DNA from: Autumnicola patrickiae
GTDB taxonomy: Bacteria; Bacteroidota; Bacteroidia; Flavobacteriales; Flavobacteriaceae
Length of the DNA stretch: 64,000 nt
Direction of reading: 5' to 3'
Assembly (NCBI RefSeq): GCF_031846525.1
Contig: NZ_JAVRHM010000002.1
Location: 181,309-245,308, forward strand
In this document: positions 50,463 to 59,632 of the stretch, in pieces
How the letters are laid out: each line of letters begins with the position of its first letter
Position numbering within the stretch: the stretch's first letter is position 1
Position numbers and translations under genes: made by a program
Notes under the pieces: model-generated
Database searches by the model: none
The model's input: the letters and a program-made list of their open reading frames with translations, nothing else
Told to the model about the DNA's origin: nothing

Positions 50463-51476
50463 ATGCAGGTCTTGCATAACGCTTCCCTTAAAGGTTATAA
50501 CACGTTCGGAATTGAGGTTAGGGCCAGGAAGTTTATATCTGTGACCAGTGTAGAAGATTTAAAAGAGGTACTGGCACAAACCTATGCCTCGGAACTTTTT
50601 ATTCTTGGCGGTGGAAGCAATATGCTTCTTACTAAAGACATTGATAAAACTGTTCTACATATTGATCTGAAAGGAAAAGAAATTGTTTCTCAGGATGAAG
50701 ATGAAGTACTTTTAAAAGCAAGCGCCGGTGAAAACTGGCACGAATTTGTTCTCTATACCCTCGAAAAAGGCTTCGGGGGATTAGAAAACTTATCTCTTAT
50801 CCCTGGAAAAGTAGGAACTGCTCCTATTCAAAATATAGGGGCTTACGGTGTGGAGTTAAAAGATGTTTTTGAAGAATGCGAAGGAATTCATATTCAAACC
50901 CTCGAACAGAAAACCTTCAGTAAAGAAGCCTGTAATTTTGATTACCGGAATTCTGTTTTTAAGAATAAACTGAAGGGGCAATATATAATTACCAGTGTCA
51001 CCTTCAGATTATCAAAAAAAAACCACATTCTACGGACCAGCTACGGCGCTATAAAAACCGCACTGGATAAGAAAAATATATCTTCAGCGGGAGTAAAAGA
51101 TATTTCTGATGCCGTAATTGCTATAAGACAGGAAAAATTACCCGATCCAAAGATTCTGGGGAACAGCGGAAGCTTTTTTAAAAATCCTGTTATTCCGGTA
51201 AAACAATTTGAAGATCTGCAGCAAGAATATCCTGAAATGCCATCGTATCCACTTTCTGACCATGATGTAAAAATACCGGCTGGCTGGTTAATAGAAAATA
51301 CCGGCTTAAAGGGATATCGGGAAGGTGACGCAGGCGTACATAAAAATCAGGCGCTTGTGCTGGTAAATTATGGAGCAGCAACAGGCATAGAAATTTTGCA
51401 ATTATCACAAAAAATCCAGAGAAAAGTAGAAGAAAAATTCCAGATCCGGCTTGAACCAGAGGTCAATATTTTCTAA
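50463..51476 (+). CDS. murB: UDP-N-acetylenolpyruvoylglucosamine reductase
   Basis: A 337-residue type I MurB starting at ATG 50463 (MQVLHNASLKGYNTFGIE). FAD-binding motifs are 'LFILGGGSNMLLTKDI' and 'GLENLSLIPGKVGTAPIQNI' followed by GAYG, with 'FDYRNSVFKNKLKG' and the catalytic Ser in 'LGNSGSFFKNPVIP'. It reduces the enolpyruvyl group in peptidoglycan precursor synthesis. It begins immediately after the aminotransferase stop, so the two are coupled. Confidence 0.95.
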   Translation: MQVLHNASLKGYNTFGIEVRARKFISVTSVEDLKEVLAQTYASELFILGGGSNMLLTKDIDKTVLHIDLKGKEIVSQDEDEVLLKASAGENWHEFVLYTLEKGFGGLENLSLIPGKVGTAPIQNIGAYGVELKDVFEECEGIHIQTLEQKTFSKEACNFDYRNSVFKNKLKGQYIITSVTFRLSKKNHILRTSYGAIKTALDKKNISSAGVKDISDAVIAIRQEKLPDPKILGNSGSFFKNPVIPVKQFEDLQQEYPEMPSYPLSDHDVKIPAGWLIENTGLKGYREGDAGVHKNQALVLVNYGAATGIEILQLSQKIQRKVEEKFQIRLEPEVNIF

Positions 51477-51482
51477 TAAAAA

Positions 51483-51508
51483 AGAGGCTGCCATTACTGC
51501 CAGCCTCT
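51483..51508. terminator. Terminator between convergent murB and FAS1 gene
   Basis: AGAGGCTG (51483-51490) pairs with CAGCCTCT (51501-51508). On the minus strand the arm is followed by six T residues, favouring termination of the FAS1 gene; on the plus strand the T-run is weak. Confidence 0.75.
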
Positions 51509-51531
51509 GCTATTTTATAATTATGTGATGA

Positions 51532-52149
51532 TCAGGATTTCTTTTTCATGATTACAGCATCAATAATATGTACAACCCCGTTGGAAGCATCCACATCTGC
51601 CTGAGTAATAGTTGCCATATTCCCGTTGGCATCCCGAAGAACAATATTTTCACCACTCATCATAGCAGTAATATCTTCACCTGCCATGGTGTTAAAAGTA
51701 TATTCCCCATTATTACTCTGGATTTGCTGACTTAGTTCGTCTGAAGTAATTTCATCCTCAACAACGTGGTACTCTAACAGACCTGCAAGTTCATCTTGGT
51801 TTTCATTCATCATCAGACTATCCAGCTTTTCCTGACCTACCTCGCTAAAAGCTGCATCTGTTGGTGCAAAAACAGTAAAAGGCCCTCTATCTGTTCTTAA
51901 TGTCTCAGATATATCAGCTTTCTTTAGCGCATTGCTTAACGTGCTTAAAGAATCCGCTTCCATAGCCTTCGCGACAATACTATTGCCTTCCAATTCCCTT
52001 TGCTCTTCATCGGCCTTTAAGGCAGCTTCTCTTTCCATTTCTGCCTGCTCAGCCTGAGCTTTCTCTTGTTCCTTCTTCTTCGTATCTTCACAAGCGGTGA
52101 AGATGAAAACTGAAAGGACAGGTATTAATATTAAATTCTTTATTTTCAT
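51532..52149 (-). CDS. Fasciclin (FAS1) domain lipoprotein
   Basis: A 205-residue protein with a lipoprotein signal ('LSVFIFTACEDTK'), a charged, coiled-coil-prone linker (residues about 22-55) and one FAS1 domain: 'TLSNALKKADISETL', 'GPFTVFAPTDAAFSEVG' and 'GVVHIIDAVIMKK'. FAS1 domains serve in adhesion and cell-surface interaction. It should be anchored to the outer membrane. No partner gene adjoins. Confidence 0.9.
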   Translation of the reverse strand: MKIKNLILIPVLSVFIFTACEDTKKKEQEKAQAEQAEMEREAALKADEEQRELEGNSIVAKAMEADSLSTLSNALKKADISETLRTDRGPFTVFAPTDAAFSEVGQEKLDSLMMNENQDELAGLLEYHVVEDEITSDELSQQIQSNNGEYTFNTMAGEDITAMMSGENIVLRDANGNMATITQADVDASNGVVHIIDAVIMKKKS

Positions 52150-52284
52150 ATTATCATTTTTATATTTGCACCGAAGGTATCACGTAACTGTTAATTATTC
52201 AGTTAATTACAATTAAATTTTAGTTAAAGAAAGCCAAGATTGGCATAAATAATTTTTACGTTTCCCCAGACCTTTTTTTATTCT

Positions 52285-52292
52285 TATTTTTG
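52285..52292 (+). promoter_or_regulatory. -7 element of the small membrane-protein operon
   Basis: TATTTTTG fits TAnnTTTG, 20 bases before the ATG at 52313. No good -33 TTTG was seen. Confidence 0.45.
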
Positions 52293-52312
52293 CACTAGAA
52301 AAAGAAAAAGCC

Positions 52313-52519
52313 ATGGAATTATTTATAATAAGTTTTATACTCATAGCCCTCGCTTTTGCCGGAATTGCAATTAAAATCTGGGGAAAGAAAGATGGGAAGT
52401 TTGCAGGTACCTGCGCCAGCCAAAATCCTTTCTTAAACAAAGAAGGAGAAGCTTGTAGTTATTGCGGAAAATTGCCTGACGAGATTGGTGACTGTTCTAC
52501 TACCAAAAAGGCTAGTTAA
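52313..52519 (+). CDS. Small membrane protein with a Cys-rich tail
   Basis: A 68-residue protein: one N-terminal membrane helix (about residues 3-23), then a basic loop and a tail with four Cys ('GTCASQNPFLN', 'CSYCGKL', 'GDCSTTKK'). The Cys spacing (C, then CxxC, then C) could bind a metal or form disulfides. Homologues annotated only as membrane or secreted proteins occur in flavobacteria as far as I recall. It is followed by a glycosyltransferase after 5 bases, so probably co-transcribed. Confidence 0.65.
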   Translation: MELFIISFILIALAFAGIAIKIWGKKDGKFAGTCASQNPFLNKEGEACSYCGKLPDEIGDCSTTKKAS

Positions 52520-52524
52520 ACTGA

Positions 52525-53625
52525 ATGTCAACATTTTTACTGGTTTTTTTCCTGCTTTTCGCAGCAGTTAATCTTGCCTATTTTATTAGCTTTTTTAGTT
52601 TTGCATCTGCAAAGACCAGTACGTTGGCACCTGCTGCTGCTCCGGTTTCTGTTATTATTTGTGCAAAAAACGAAGCACAAAACCTAAAAGCTTTCCTCCC
52701 TTCCATTTTAGAACAGGACCATCTCAATTATGAAGTAATCCTTATTAATGATGCGTCAATGGATGAAACCCTGGAAGTTATGGAAAATTTCCAGAAGAAT
52801 GACCCGAGGATTCAAATTGTGGATGTAAAAAATATAGAAGCTTTTTGGGCAAATAAAAAATACGCTCTCACATTAGGCATAAAAAGAGCAAAAAATTCCC
52901 ATTTGTTATTTACAGATGCCGACTGTGCCCCGCAGAGCAAATCCTGGATTAGTGAAATGTGCAAAAACCTTCAGCAGGAAAAATCAATTGTTCTGGGCTA
53001 TGGAGGCTATTTCAAGAATAAATCTTCTTTTCTGAATAAGTTAATCAGGTTTGAAACCTTACTTACCGCTATTCAGTATTTTTCATATGCAAAAATGGGA
53101 ATTCCGTATATGGGAGTTGGTAGAAACCTGGCTTATACTTCAGAACTATTTTACCAGCAAAGCGGTTTTGCCAGCCATCTCCACCTGAGATCGGGGGATG
53201 ATGATCTTTTTGTAAATGAAGCTGCCAATAGCTCCAATACTGCTATTTGTGATCAACCCGCTGCTTTCACCAGAAGTGTACCTAAAGATTCCTTTAATGC
53301 CTGGATTAAACAGAAGAGGAGGCACGTTTCTACAGCAAAAAATTATCAGAAGAAACACAAGCTGCTTCTGGCATTTTTCTATTTTTCCCAGATATTGTTC
53401 TGGACGTTAACCCTAAGTCTACTCTTTACCGAAAATTGGCAAATTTCGACCTCCATTTTAGGAGTTGTACTGCTGGTAAAAGCAGTATTGTATTATAAGT
53501 CTGCAGACAGACTGGACGAAAAAGATGTAGTTTGGTTATTTCCGATTCTGGAACTATTTTTAGTCTTTGCCCAATTGGGTATCTTTATTGCTAATATTTT
53601 CTCAAAACCTACTCATTGGAAATAA
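52525..53625 (+). CDS. Membrane glycosyltransferase family 2
   Basis: A 366-residue protein with one N-terminal helix (about 2-22), a GT-A catalytic domain ('PVSVIICAKNEAQNLKAFLP', 'INDASMDETLEVM', 'LFTDADCAPQS' with DxD, 'RSGDDDLFVNEAAN'), the acceptor motif 'WIKQKRRHVSTA', and two or three C-terminal helices. This layout resembles processive or lipid-linked family 2 enzymes. The product is unknown. It overlaps the sigma-factor gene by 10 bases. Confidence 0.87.
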   Translation: MSTFLLVFFLLFAAVNLAYFISFFSFASAKTSTLAPAAAPVSVIICAKNEAQNLKAFLPSILEQDHLNYEVILINDASMDETLEVMENFQKNDPRIQIVDVKNIEAFWANKKYALTLGIKRAKNSHLLFTDADCAPQSKSWISEMCKNLQQEKSIVLGYGGYFKNKSSFLNKLIRFETLLTAIQYFSYAKMGIPYMGVGRNLAYTSELFYQQSGFASHLHLRSGDDDLFVNEAANSSNTAICDQPAAFTRSVPKDSFNAWIKQKRRHVSTAKNYQKKHKLLLAFFYFSQILFWTLTLSLLFTENWQISTSILGVVLLVKAVLYYKSADRLDEKDVVWLFPILELFLVFAQLGIFIANIFSKPTHWK

Positions 53626-54188
53626 AACCGGAAAAGCTTCTTATGAAAATCAGGGAAGCTAAAGGTGGTAGTCAATCCGCCTTTAATTATCTCATGGACA
53701 CTTTCTGGAACGACGTTTACGGCTTTCAGCTAAAGAAAACCCGAAACGAATATGAAGCTGAAGATATAAGTATCCAGACGTTTTCAAAAGCATTCAATAA
53801 GATTGGAACCTTTGATGAAAATTACTCCTTTAGCACCTGGCTTATAGCAATTTCAAAAAATATTCATGTAGATCTTATAAGGAAAAAGAACTCTTCTATT
53901 CGTTCCCAAACCACAAATCACGATGAAGAAAAGGTTTATGCCATTGCAGATGAAACCCCTTCAATAGAAGACAAACTTATAAGCGAGCAGAACCTCGCAC
54001 AATTGCTAAGGGATATTAAGCAGTTAAAGCCACATTATCAGCAGGTTATTAACCTCAGGTTTTTTCAGGAGAAATCTTACAAGGAAATTGCAGAAAATCT
54101 TGATGAACCCATGAATAATGTTAAGGTTAAATTACTGAGGGCCAGAAAACTCCTGGCAGAAATAATTAAAGACAGAAAGCCTGGGTAA
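53616..54188 (+). CDS. ECF-type sigma-70 factor
   Basis: A 190-residue sigma factor with region 2 ('AFNYLMDTFWNDVYGFQLKK' and 'AEDISIQTFSKAFNKIGTFD') and region 4 ('PHYQQVINLRFFQEKSYKEI' and 'MNNVKVKLLRARKLL'). No anti-sigma gene adjoins. The TTG at 53616 gives MEIKPEKLLMKIRE, an N-terminus that I recall in flavobacterial homologues (MExKPEK); the first ATG is at 53643 (MKIREAKGGSQ). With the TTG start the gene overlaps the glycosyltransferase by 10 bases. Confidence 0.88.
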   Translation: MEIKPEKLLMKIREAKGGSQSAFNYLMDTFWNDVYGFQLKKTRNEYEAEDISIQTFSKAFNKIGTFDENYSFSTWLIAISKNIHVDLIRKKNSSIRSQTTNHDEEKVYAIADETPSIEDKLISEQNLAQLLRDIKQLKPHYQQVINLRFFQEKSYKEIAENLDEPMNNVKVKLLRARKLLAEIIKDRKPG

Positions 54189-54236
54189 GGAATCCAACTC
54201 TCCCCTGTCTAATTTATGCAGTTTCCTATAATATTG

Positions 54237-54244
54237 TATCTTTG
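54237..54244 (+). promoter_or_regulatory. lipA -7 promoter element
   Basis: TATCTTTG fits TAnnTTTG, 17 bases before the lipA ATG at 54262. A TTTA about 20 bases upstream (54213-54216) is the nearest -33. Confidence 0.5.
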
Positions 54245-54261
54245 AACAACAGAATTTTGCT

Positions 54262-55140
54262 ATGAGTACAGACACTATCACACCCGTAAAACCGAAGCCG
54301 CAAGCGAAGCCAAAATGGCTGAGAGTAAAACTTCCAACAGGTAAAAAATACACCGAATTACGTAATTTGGTGGATAAGTATGATCTGCATACGATTTGCA
54401 CCTCGGGAAGTTGTCCCAATATGGGCGAATGCTGGAGTGAGGGAACTGCCACTTTTATGATCCTTGGTAATGTCTGTACACGTTCCTGTGGATTTTGCGG
54501 AGTAAAAACCGGAAGACCGGATACTGTAGAATGGGACGAACCTGAAAAAGTAGCCCGTTCTATTAAACTTATGAAAATAAAGCATGCTGTAGTTACCAGC
54601 GTAGATCGAGATGACCTGAAGGATATGGGTTCCATTATTTGGGCAGAAACCGTAAAGGCAATCCGTAGGATGAACCCTGACACTACTTTAGAAACTCTTA
54701 TCCCTGATTTTCAGGGTAACGAAAGAAATCTGGACCGAATTATCGAGGTTATGCCTGAAGTAGTTTCCCACAACATGGAGACCGTTAAGAGACTTACCCG
54801 TGAAGTAAGGATACAGGCGAAATACGAACGTAGTCTTAAGGTGCTTAAATATCTTAAAGATCAGGGAATCAACCGAACAAAATCGGGAATTATGCTTGGT
54901 CTTGGAGAGCAGGAAGAAGAGGTGGTACAAACCCTTCACGATCTTAGAAGCGCTGGGGTAGACGTAGTTACTATTGGGCAATATTTACAGCCCAGCAAAA
55001 AGCATCTTCCGGTAAAACAATTTATTACTCCGGACCAATTCAAGAAATATGAAGCTATAGGACTTGATCTTGGATTCCGCCACGTAGAAAGCAGCGCATT
55101 GGTTCGTTCTTCTTATAAAGCTCAGAAGCACATTAACTAA
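54262..55140 (+). CDS. lipA: Lipoyl synthase
   Basis: A 292-residue radical SAM enzyme. The auxiliary cluster motif is 'CTSGSCPNMGEC' near residue 50 and the radical SAM motif is 'CTRSCGFCGV' near 75. The C-terminal 'RSSYKAQ' serine is the last family landmark. It inserts two sulfurs into octanoyl groups of lipoyl domains. gap begins 19 bases downstream. Confidence 0.96.
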   Translation: MSTDTITPVKPKPQAKPKWLRVKLPTGKKYTELRNLVDKYDLHTICTSGSCPNMGECWSEGTATFMILGNVCTRSCGFCGVKTGRPDTVEWDEPEKVARSIKLMKIKHAVVTSVDRDDLKDMGSIIWAETVKAIRRMNPDTTLETLIPDFQGNERNLDRIIEVMPEVVSHNMETVKRLTREVRIQAKYERSLKVLKYLKDQGINRTKSGIMLGLGEQEEEVVQTLHDLRSAGVDVVTIGQYLQPSKKHLPVKQFITPDQFKKYEAIGLDLGFRHVESSALVRSSYKAQKHIN

Positions 55141-55159
55141 CTAAGGCTTTTAAAATATT

Positions 55160-56167
55160 ATGGCTCTACCGGCTAATATTGCCATTAACGGATTTGGAAG
55201 GATAGGGCGTAATTTTTTCCGACTGCTAATTAATCATCCCGATTTTAATGTGGTGGCAGTAAACGATGTTGCCGATGCTGAGACGCTTACTCACTTGCTC
55301 AAATACGACAGCATCCACGGCAGGTTGTCAGAAGAAGTTATAGGCAAAAATTCCACAATTACCATTAAGGATAAATCCACAGCCGTTTTGAATTACTCCC
55401 ATCCCGGGCAGATTCCGTGGGATAAATATAGTGTAGATTATGTGATCGAGTGTTCAGGAAAATTTAAAACTTCCAAAGATCTCGAACAGCATTTCAAGCC
55501 AGCGGTAAAGAAAGTAATACTTTCTGTCCCTCCTGAAGATCCGGCAATTAAAATGATTGTTCTGGGAGTAAATGAACATATACTTGACGGAACAGAAAAA
55601 ATTATCTCTAATGCCTCCTGCACAACAAATAATGCCGCCCCAATGCTTAAACTTATCCATGAAAATTTTATAGTGGATCAGGCATACATTACAACTGTGC
55701 ATTCTTTTACCTCAGACCAAAGCCTTCATGATCAACCTCACCGCGACCTAAGGCGAAGCCGTGCTGCAACACAGTCTATTATTCCCACTACTACAGGAGC
55801 GGCGAAGGCTTTAACTAAAATTTTTCCAGACTTAAATGATGTTATTGGTGGCTGCGGAATAAGGGTGCCGGTGCCTAATGGTTCTTTAACAGATATGACA
55901 TTAAATGTAAAGAAAGAAACCACTATCGGGGAGGTGAATGAAATCTTTAAAAGAGCTTCCGAAACAACCTTAAAAGGAATTTTAAGTTACACTGAAGATC
56001 CTATTGTTTCTGTTGATATCCTGGGCAATAGCGCTTCCTGCGTATTTGATTCACAAATGACTTCTGTAATTGGTGGAAAAATGGTGAAATTAATTGGTTG
56101 GTATGATAATGAAATAGGTTATTCCTACAGACTTTTGAATTTAATTACAATGATTAATGATAATTAA
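55160..56167 (+). CDS. gap: Glyceraldehyde-3-phosphate dehydrogenase
   Basis: A 335-residue enzyme: NAD-binding 'INGFGRIGRNFFRLL', catalytic Cys154 in 'SNASCTTNNAAPMLKLIHE', and 'DLRRSRAATQSIIPTTTG' plus 'WYDNEIGYSYRLLN'. The usual second Cys of 'SCTTNC' is Asn here, and 'SLHDQPHRD' replaces the commoner 'QDAPHKD' loop. Bacteroidetes often carry two GAPDH genes, so this may be the second isoform with an anabolic or NADP-linked role; that is not decided by the sequence. Confidence 0.93.
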   Translation: MALPANIAINGFGRIGRNFFRLLINHPDFNVVAVNDVADAETLTHLLKYDSIHGRLSEEVIGKNSTITIKDKSTAVLNYSHPGQIPWDKYSVDYVIECSGKFKTSKDLEQHFKPAVKKVILSVPPEDPAIKMIVLGVNEHILDGTEKIISNASCTTNNAAPMLKLIHENFIVDQAYITTVHSFTSDQSLHDQPHRDLRRSRAATQSIIPTTTGAAKALTKIFPDLNDVIGGCGIRVPVPNGSLTDMTLNVKKETTIGEVNEIFKRASETTLKGILSYTEDPIVSVDILGNSASCVFDSQMTSVIGGKMVKLIGWYDNEIGYSYRLLNLITMINDN

Positions 56168-56207
56168 CTATATTTAACTCCGTTAAGTTGCTACTTTACA
56201 AGCCCAA

Positions 56208-58448
56208 ATGAAGAACTTAAGCATTTTTATTTTTCTTTCTTTTTTTTGCTCTTCGACCTTTGCCTTTCAGGGCCAGGAAGTAAAAAACGAAGAGGAAATA
56301 AGCAACCAGATCCAGGAATTATTAAGTGGTGCGGAATCTTCCATTATAGGATATAATTTCGATTCTGCCATCAGAAAATTGGACTCCTCTATCGTCCTTT
56401 CCCGCAGTATTAATCATAAAAGATATATTGCACTATCAAGTAATATTCTTGCTAACCTGCGGTACATTAAGCATGAATATGATAGCGCCAATACACATAT
56501 TAAACGGGCAATAGCAATCCAGGAGGAAATTGGAGATAATATTGGGCTCGCCTATAGCTATATACAATATGCCAAGATATTAGATCTACAGAAAAAATAT
56601 TCAGAAGCCCAGAAATATCTAGATCGTGCAGAAAAAATTTACGACAAAAATAATAACCAGGAGCAATTAGGTCTGGTCGCTATTAATCGAGGTGTCCTTG
56701 CGCTCCATCGTGGAAATGATTATTCAGATGCCTTAACTCATTTCAGAAATGCTGAAATTTATCTGGAGAATAGCGACAATAAGTATGAAAAAAGCCGCCT
56801 GGATTACTACAGGTCTACTGCTTACTTATTACTTGCTAATCTTGATAAAGCTGAAGAAAGTGCTAAAAAGGCACTGGATCTGGCTCATGAAAATGGTTTT
56901 GCAGGAGTAATGATAAGTGGCAACAGAAGGTTAAGCGCGATTCATGAAGCAAAGAATCAACCAGATGAAGCTCTTGCTTACTTAAGAAAGAGCATGGAGG
57001 CCCAGGATTCTATAATTTATCATTTAAATGATGTAGAACTGGGCAGGGAAGCAAGCGCTATGTATGGAAAGGACGCCCTCAAAAATACGCTAAGTGCTTT
57101 AACGCTTCAGAATGCGGAGCAGGAAAAATCGCTCAAAGTAAATAAGCTCACCACGATCTTAAGTGTAGCGCTTATAACAATCTTATCCCTGCTGACTTTA
57201 TCTTTATATAAGAACAATAATCTTAGAGCACGTGCGAATGATCTTTTGCAAAAAAAGAACTCAGAACTTACCATAGCAAAGGAAAATGCTGAAAAAGCTT
57301 CCCTCGCAAAGGCACAATTTCTAAGCACGATAACTCATGAACTTCGTACTCCATTATACGCTGTTACAGGTCTTACGCATTTACTTCTGGAAGAAAGTCC
57401 TACAGAAAATCAAAAGGAACATCTTAATTCCCTCAAATTTTCAGGAGAATACCTGCTTTCACTTATTAATAATATTCTTGATTTAAACAAACTAGAGGCA
57501 AATAAGGTCGAAGTGTTACAAACGACCTTTAATTTAAAAAGACGTATTTCTGATGTACTTGTTGCTTTAAAAAATTCCGCAGACGAAAAAAACACCAGCA
57601 TACATCTCAACTTTGATGATTCTATTCCAAATAAATTAAAAGGAGACCCCTTAAAAATCTCTCAAATCTTAATTAATTTAATTGGTAATTCCATCAAGTT
57701 TACTGAAAATGGTGATATTTGGATAAGTGTCTTTAAATTAAAACAGGTAGACAAAACTGTATATCTGGCTTTTGAAATTAAGGATAACGGGGAAGGAATA
57801 AGCAAAGAAAAACAAAAAGCAATTTTTGAAAACTTCACCCAGGGATCTACTCAGATAAATCGAAAATTTGGAGGAACAGGACTCGGTTTATCTATTGTAA
57901 AGAATCTTCTTACACTTCTTAATAGCGAAATTAACCTGGAAAGCGACCTTGGCAAAGGTTCTAAATTTACGTTTGAATTAAGATTTGAAGCGCTTGATAA
58001 TGTAGCCATTACCCATGCGAAACCAACAAAGGAACAAGAGCCTGTTGCACTCTCAAACGATATTATGATCGATAAACGTATATTAATAGTTGAGGACAAC
58101 AAGATCAATCAAATGATCACCAGGAAAATTCTTGAGAAAAATAAGGTTATTTGTGATGTGGCTGATAATGGCACAATCGCAATAGAAAAAGTTCACAATA
58201 ATCATTTTGACCTCATTCTTATGGACATCCACATGCCGGGGATTAGTGGAATTGAAGCTACAATTGAAATCAGGAAGTTTAACGAGGAAATACCAATTAT
58301 TGCTTTAACTGCTGTTACCTTAGATGAAAATCTGGATGAATTTTACCTGAACGGATTTAACGACATAATCCCAAAACCTTACAAAACCGAAGAATTCTTT
58401 CACAAGATCAACAGGTATCTTGCCGCCAGTGCTAAAACTCCGGTATAA
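56208..58448 (+). CDS. TPR-containing hybrid histidine kinase
   Basis: A 746-residue protein with a signal peptide, TPR-type helices (about 35-290), a membrane helix near 312-334, a short coiled coil, HisKA with His377 in 'LSTITHELRTPLYAVTG', HATPase ('INLIGNSIKFTENGDI', 'DNGEGISKEKQ', 'GGTGLGLSIVKNLL') and a receiver domain with Asp673 in 'DLILMDIHMPGISG' and Lys in 'PKPYKTEEFF'. The TPR part should sit in the periplasm and sense a protein or peptide. No separate response regulator or HPt gene adjoins, so the output is unknown. Confidence 0.92.
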   Translation: MKNLSIFIFLSFFCSSTFAFQGQEVKNEEEISNQIQELLSGAESSIIGYNFDSAIRKLDSSIVLSRSINHKRYIALSSNILANLRYIKHEYDSANTHIKRAIAIQEEIGDNIGLAYSYIQYAKILDLQKKYSEAQKYLDRAEKIYDKNNNQEQLGLVAINRGVLALHRGNDYSDALTHFRNAEIYLENSDNKYEKSRLDYYRSTAYLLLANLDKAEESAKKALDLAHENGFAGVMISGNRRLSAIHEAKNQPDEALAYLRKSMEAQDSIIYHLNDVELGREASAMYGKDALKNTLSALTLQNAEQEKSLKVNKLTTILSVALITILSLLTLSLYKNNNLRARANDLLQKKNSELTIAKENAEKASLAKAQFLSTITHELRTPLYAVTGLTHLLLEESPTENQKEHLNSLKFSGEYLLSLINNILDLNKLEANKVEVLQTTFNLKRRISDVLVALKNSADEKNTSIHLNFDDSIPNKLKGDPLKISQILINLIGNSIKFTENGDIWISVFKLKQVDKTVYLAFEIKDNGEGISKEKQKAIFENFTQGSTQINRKFGGTGLGLSIVKNLLTLLNSEINLESDLGKGSKFTFELRFEALDNVAITHAKPTKEQEPVALSNDIMIDKRILIVEDNKINQMITRKILEKNKVICDVADNGTIAIEKVHNNHFDLILMDIHMPGISGIEATIEIRKFNEEIPIIALTAVTLDENLDEFYLNGFNDIIPKPYKTEEFFHKINRYLAASAKTPV

Positions 58449-58523
58449 AAGTTTGGCATAAGCTTTGAAAAGATTAAGCTAATCGAGTTATATTAAAGAA
58501 ATATAGTTTGAATTAGCCAAAAC

Positions 58524-58557
58524 AAAAATGAGGTGCGAAAGTACCTCATTTTGTTTT
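58524..58557. terminator. Bidirectional terminator between the hybrid kinase and lpxK
   Basis: AAAATGAGGT (58525-58534) pairs with ACCTCATTTT (58543-58552), followed by GTTTTT on the plus strand; the other side has an A-run (T-run on the minus strand). It overlaps the lpxK stop codon, serving both convergent genes. Confidence 0.85.
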
Positions 58558-59550
58558 TACAAACTCTAATATCTCCCTGTGAAACTCTTCCTGATTTTTA
58601 ATAAGTTTTGTCTCGATGGGTAGGTAAAATAATGTAGAGGGAGAAAGCTGCTCTTTTAGCCGCACGTAATCCTTTTCTGTAGTAAGAATCAGTCCCTCCC
58701 GAGCTAAACTTTTGATTTCATTCTCTTTGAAATGGTGATGGTCCGGAAATTTCCGATGTTGAAAATTAAGTTTTTTATCCTTCAAATAATTTACCAATGG
58801 TTTTGGATTTGCTATTCCTGTGACTAGGACAAATTCTTTCTCCTGCAAGAAATCCAGCGTGATTTCAGAATTTTCTGAAATAATTTTTTCAGCGTAAGAA
58901 ATATAACTAAAGAACAGCTTCTGATTTCTATTCAAATTAAGAGCTACTCTAATTTTCTCCATCTCTGCGGCTCCAATATCCGTTGGGCATTTTGTTACTA
59001 TCACGATATTTGCCCTTTTTACACCTTCTCTTGATTCCCGCAAATTTCCGGCAGGTAGCACTAAATCTGAAGAATATAAGTTGTTATAGGAAGTAAGGAG
59101 AATATTAAGTCCGGCCTGCACCTTCCGGTGTTGAAAAGCGTCGTCCAACAGAATAACTTCTGCATTTTTATTTATCAATTCTGCAATTCCACTTCTTCTG
59201 TCTGCATCTACAGCTACAATAGCATTTGGAAATTTCCTTTTGAACTGAAGTGGCTCGTCCCCCACTTCTGCCGCAGTTTCTTTGCCCGATAATTGCCAAA
59301 ATCCGCTGGTCTTTCTTTTATAACCGCGCGAGAGCGTTGCAACACGATATTCTGAAATAAGGAGTTTCACGAGGTACTCGATCATCGGAGATTTTCCGGT
59401 GCCACCAGTATTCAGGTTTCCCACACAAATCACAGGAAGATCGTATTTCTCAGATTTCAGGATTTCCTGATCGTACAATTCATTCCTGGTCCGGGTAATC
59501 CCGTCGTAAAGCAGGGAAAACGGAAAGAGTAATTTTCGGAATATCGCCAT
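58546..59550 (-). CDS. lpxK: Tetraacyldisaccharide 4'-kinase
   Basis: A 334-residue inner-membrane-associated kinase. Near residue 42 'VGNLNTGGTGKSPMIEYL' is the P-loop, followed by 'ATLSRGYKRKT', 'EVGDEPLQFKRKFP' and 'LLDDAFQHRKV'. It phosphorylates lipid A precursor at the 4' position. It is divergent from the Nif3-like gene with 82 bases between start codons. Confidence 0.95.
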   Translation of the reverse strand: MAIFRKLLFPFSLLYDGITRTRNELYDQEILKSEKYDLPVICVGNLNTGGTGKSPMIEYLVKLLISEYRVATLSRGYKRKTSGFWQLSGKETAAEVGDEPLQFKRKFPNAIVAVDADRRSGIAELINKNAEVILLDDAFQHRKVQAGLNILLTSYNNLYSSDLVLPAGNLRESREGVKRANIVIVTKCPTDIGAAEMEKIRVALNLNRNQKLFFSYISYAEKIISENSEITLDFLQEKEFVLVTGIANPKPLVNYLKDKKLNFQHRKFPDHHHFKENEIKSLAREGLILTTEKDYVRLKEQLSPSTLFYLPIETKLIKNQEEFHREILEFVKTK

Positions 59551-59569
59551 GGAACCAAGGTATAATATT

Positions 59570-59577
59570 TATCTTTG
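59570..59577 (+). promoter_or_regulatory. -7 element for the Nif3-like gene
   Basis: TATCTTTG fits TAnnTTTG, 55 bases before the ATG at 59633. No -33 TTTG at standard spacing. Confidence 0.45.
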
Positions 59578-59632
59578 AATCGCTTTTACTTAAGCCGATG
59601 GTAACTAAATCGGAATCCAAAAATAGGAAATT

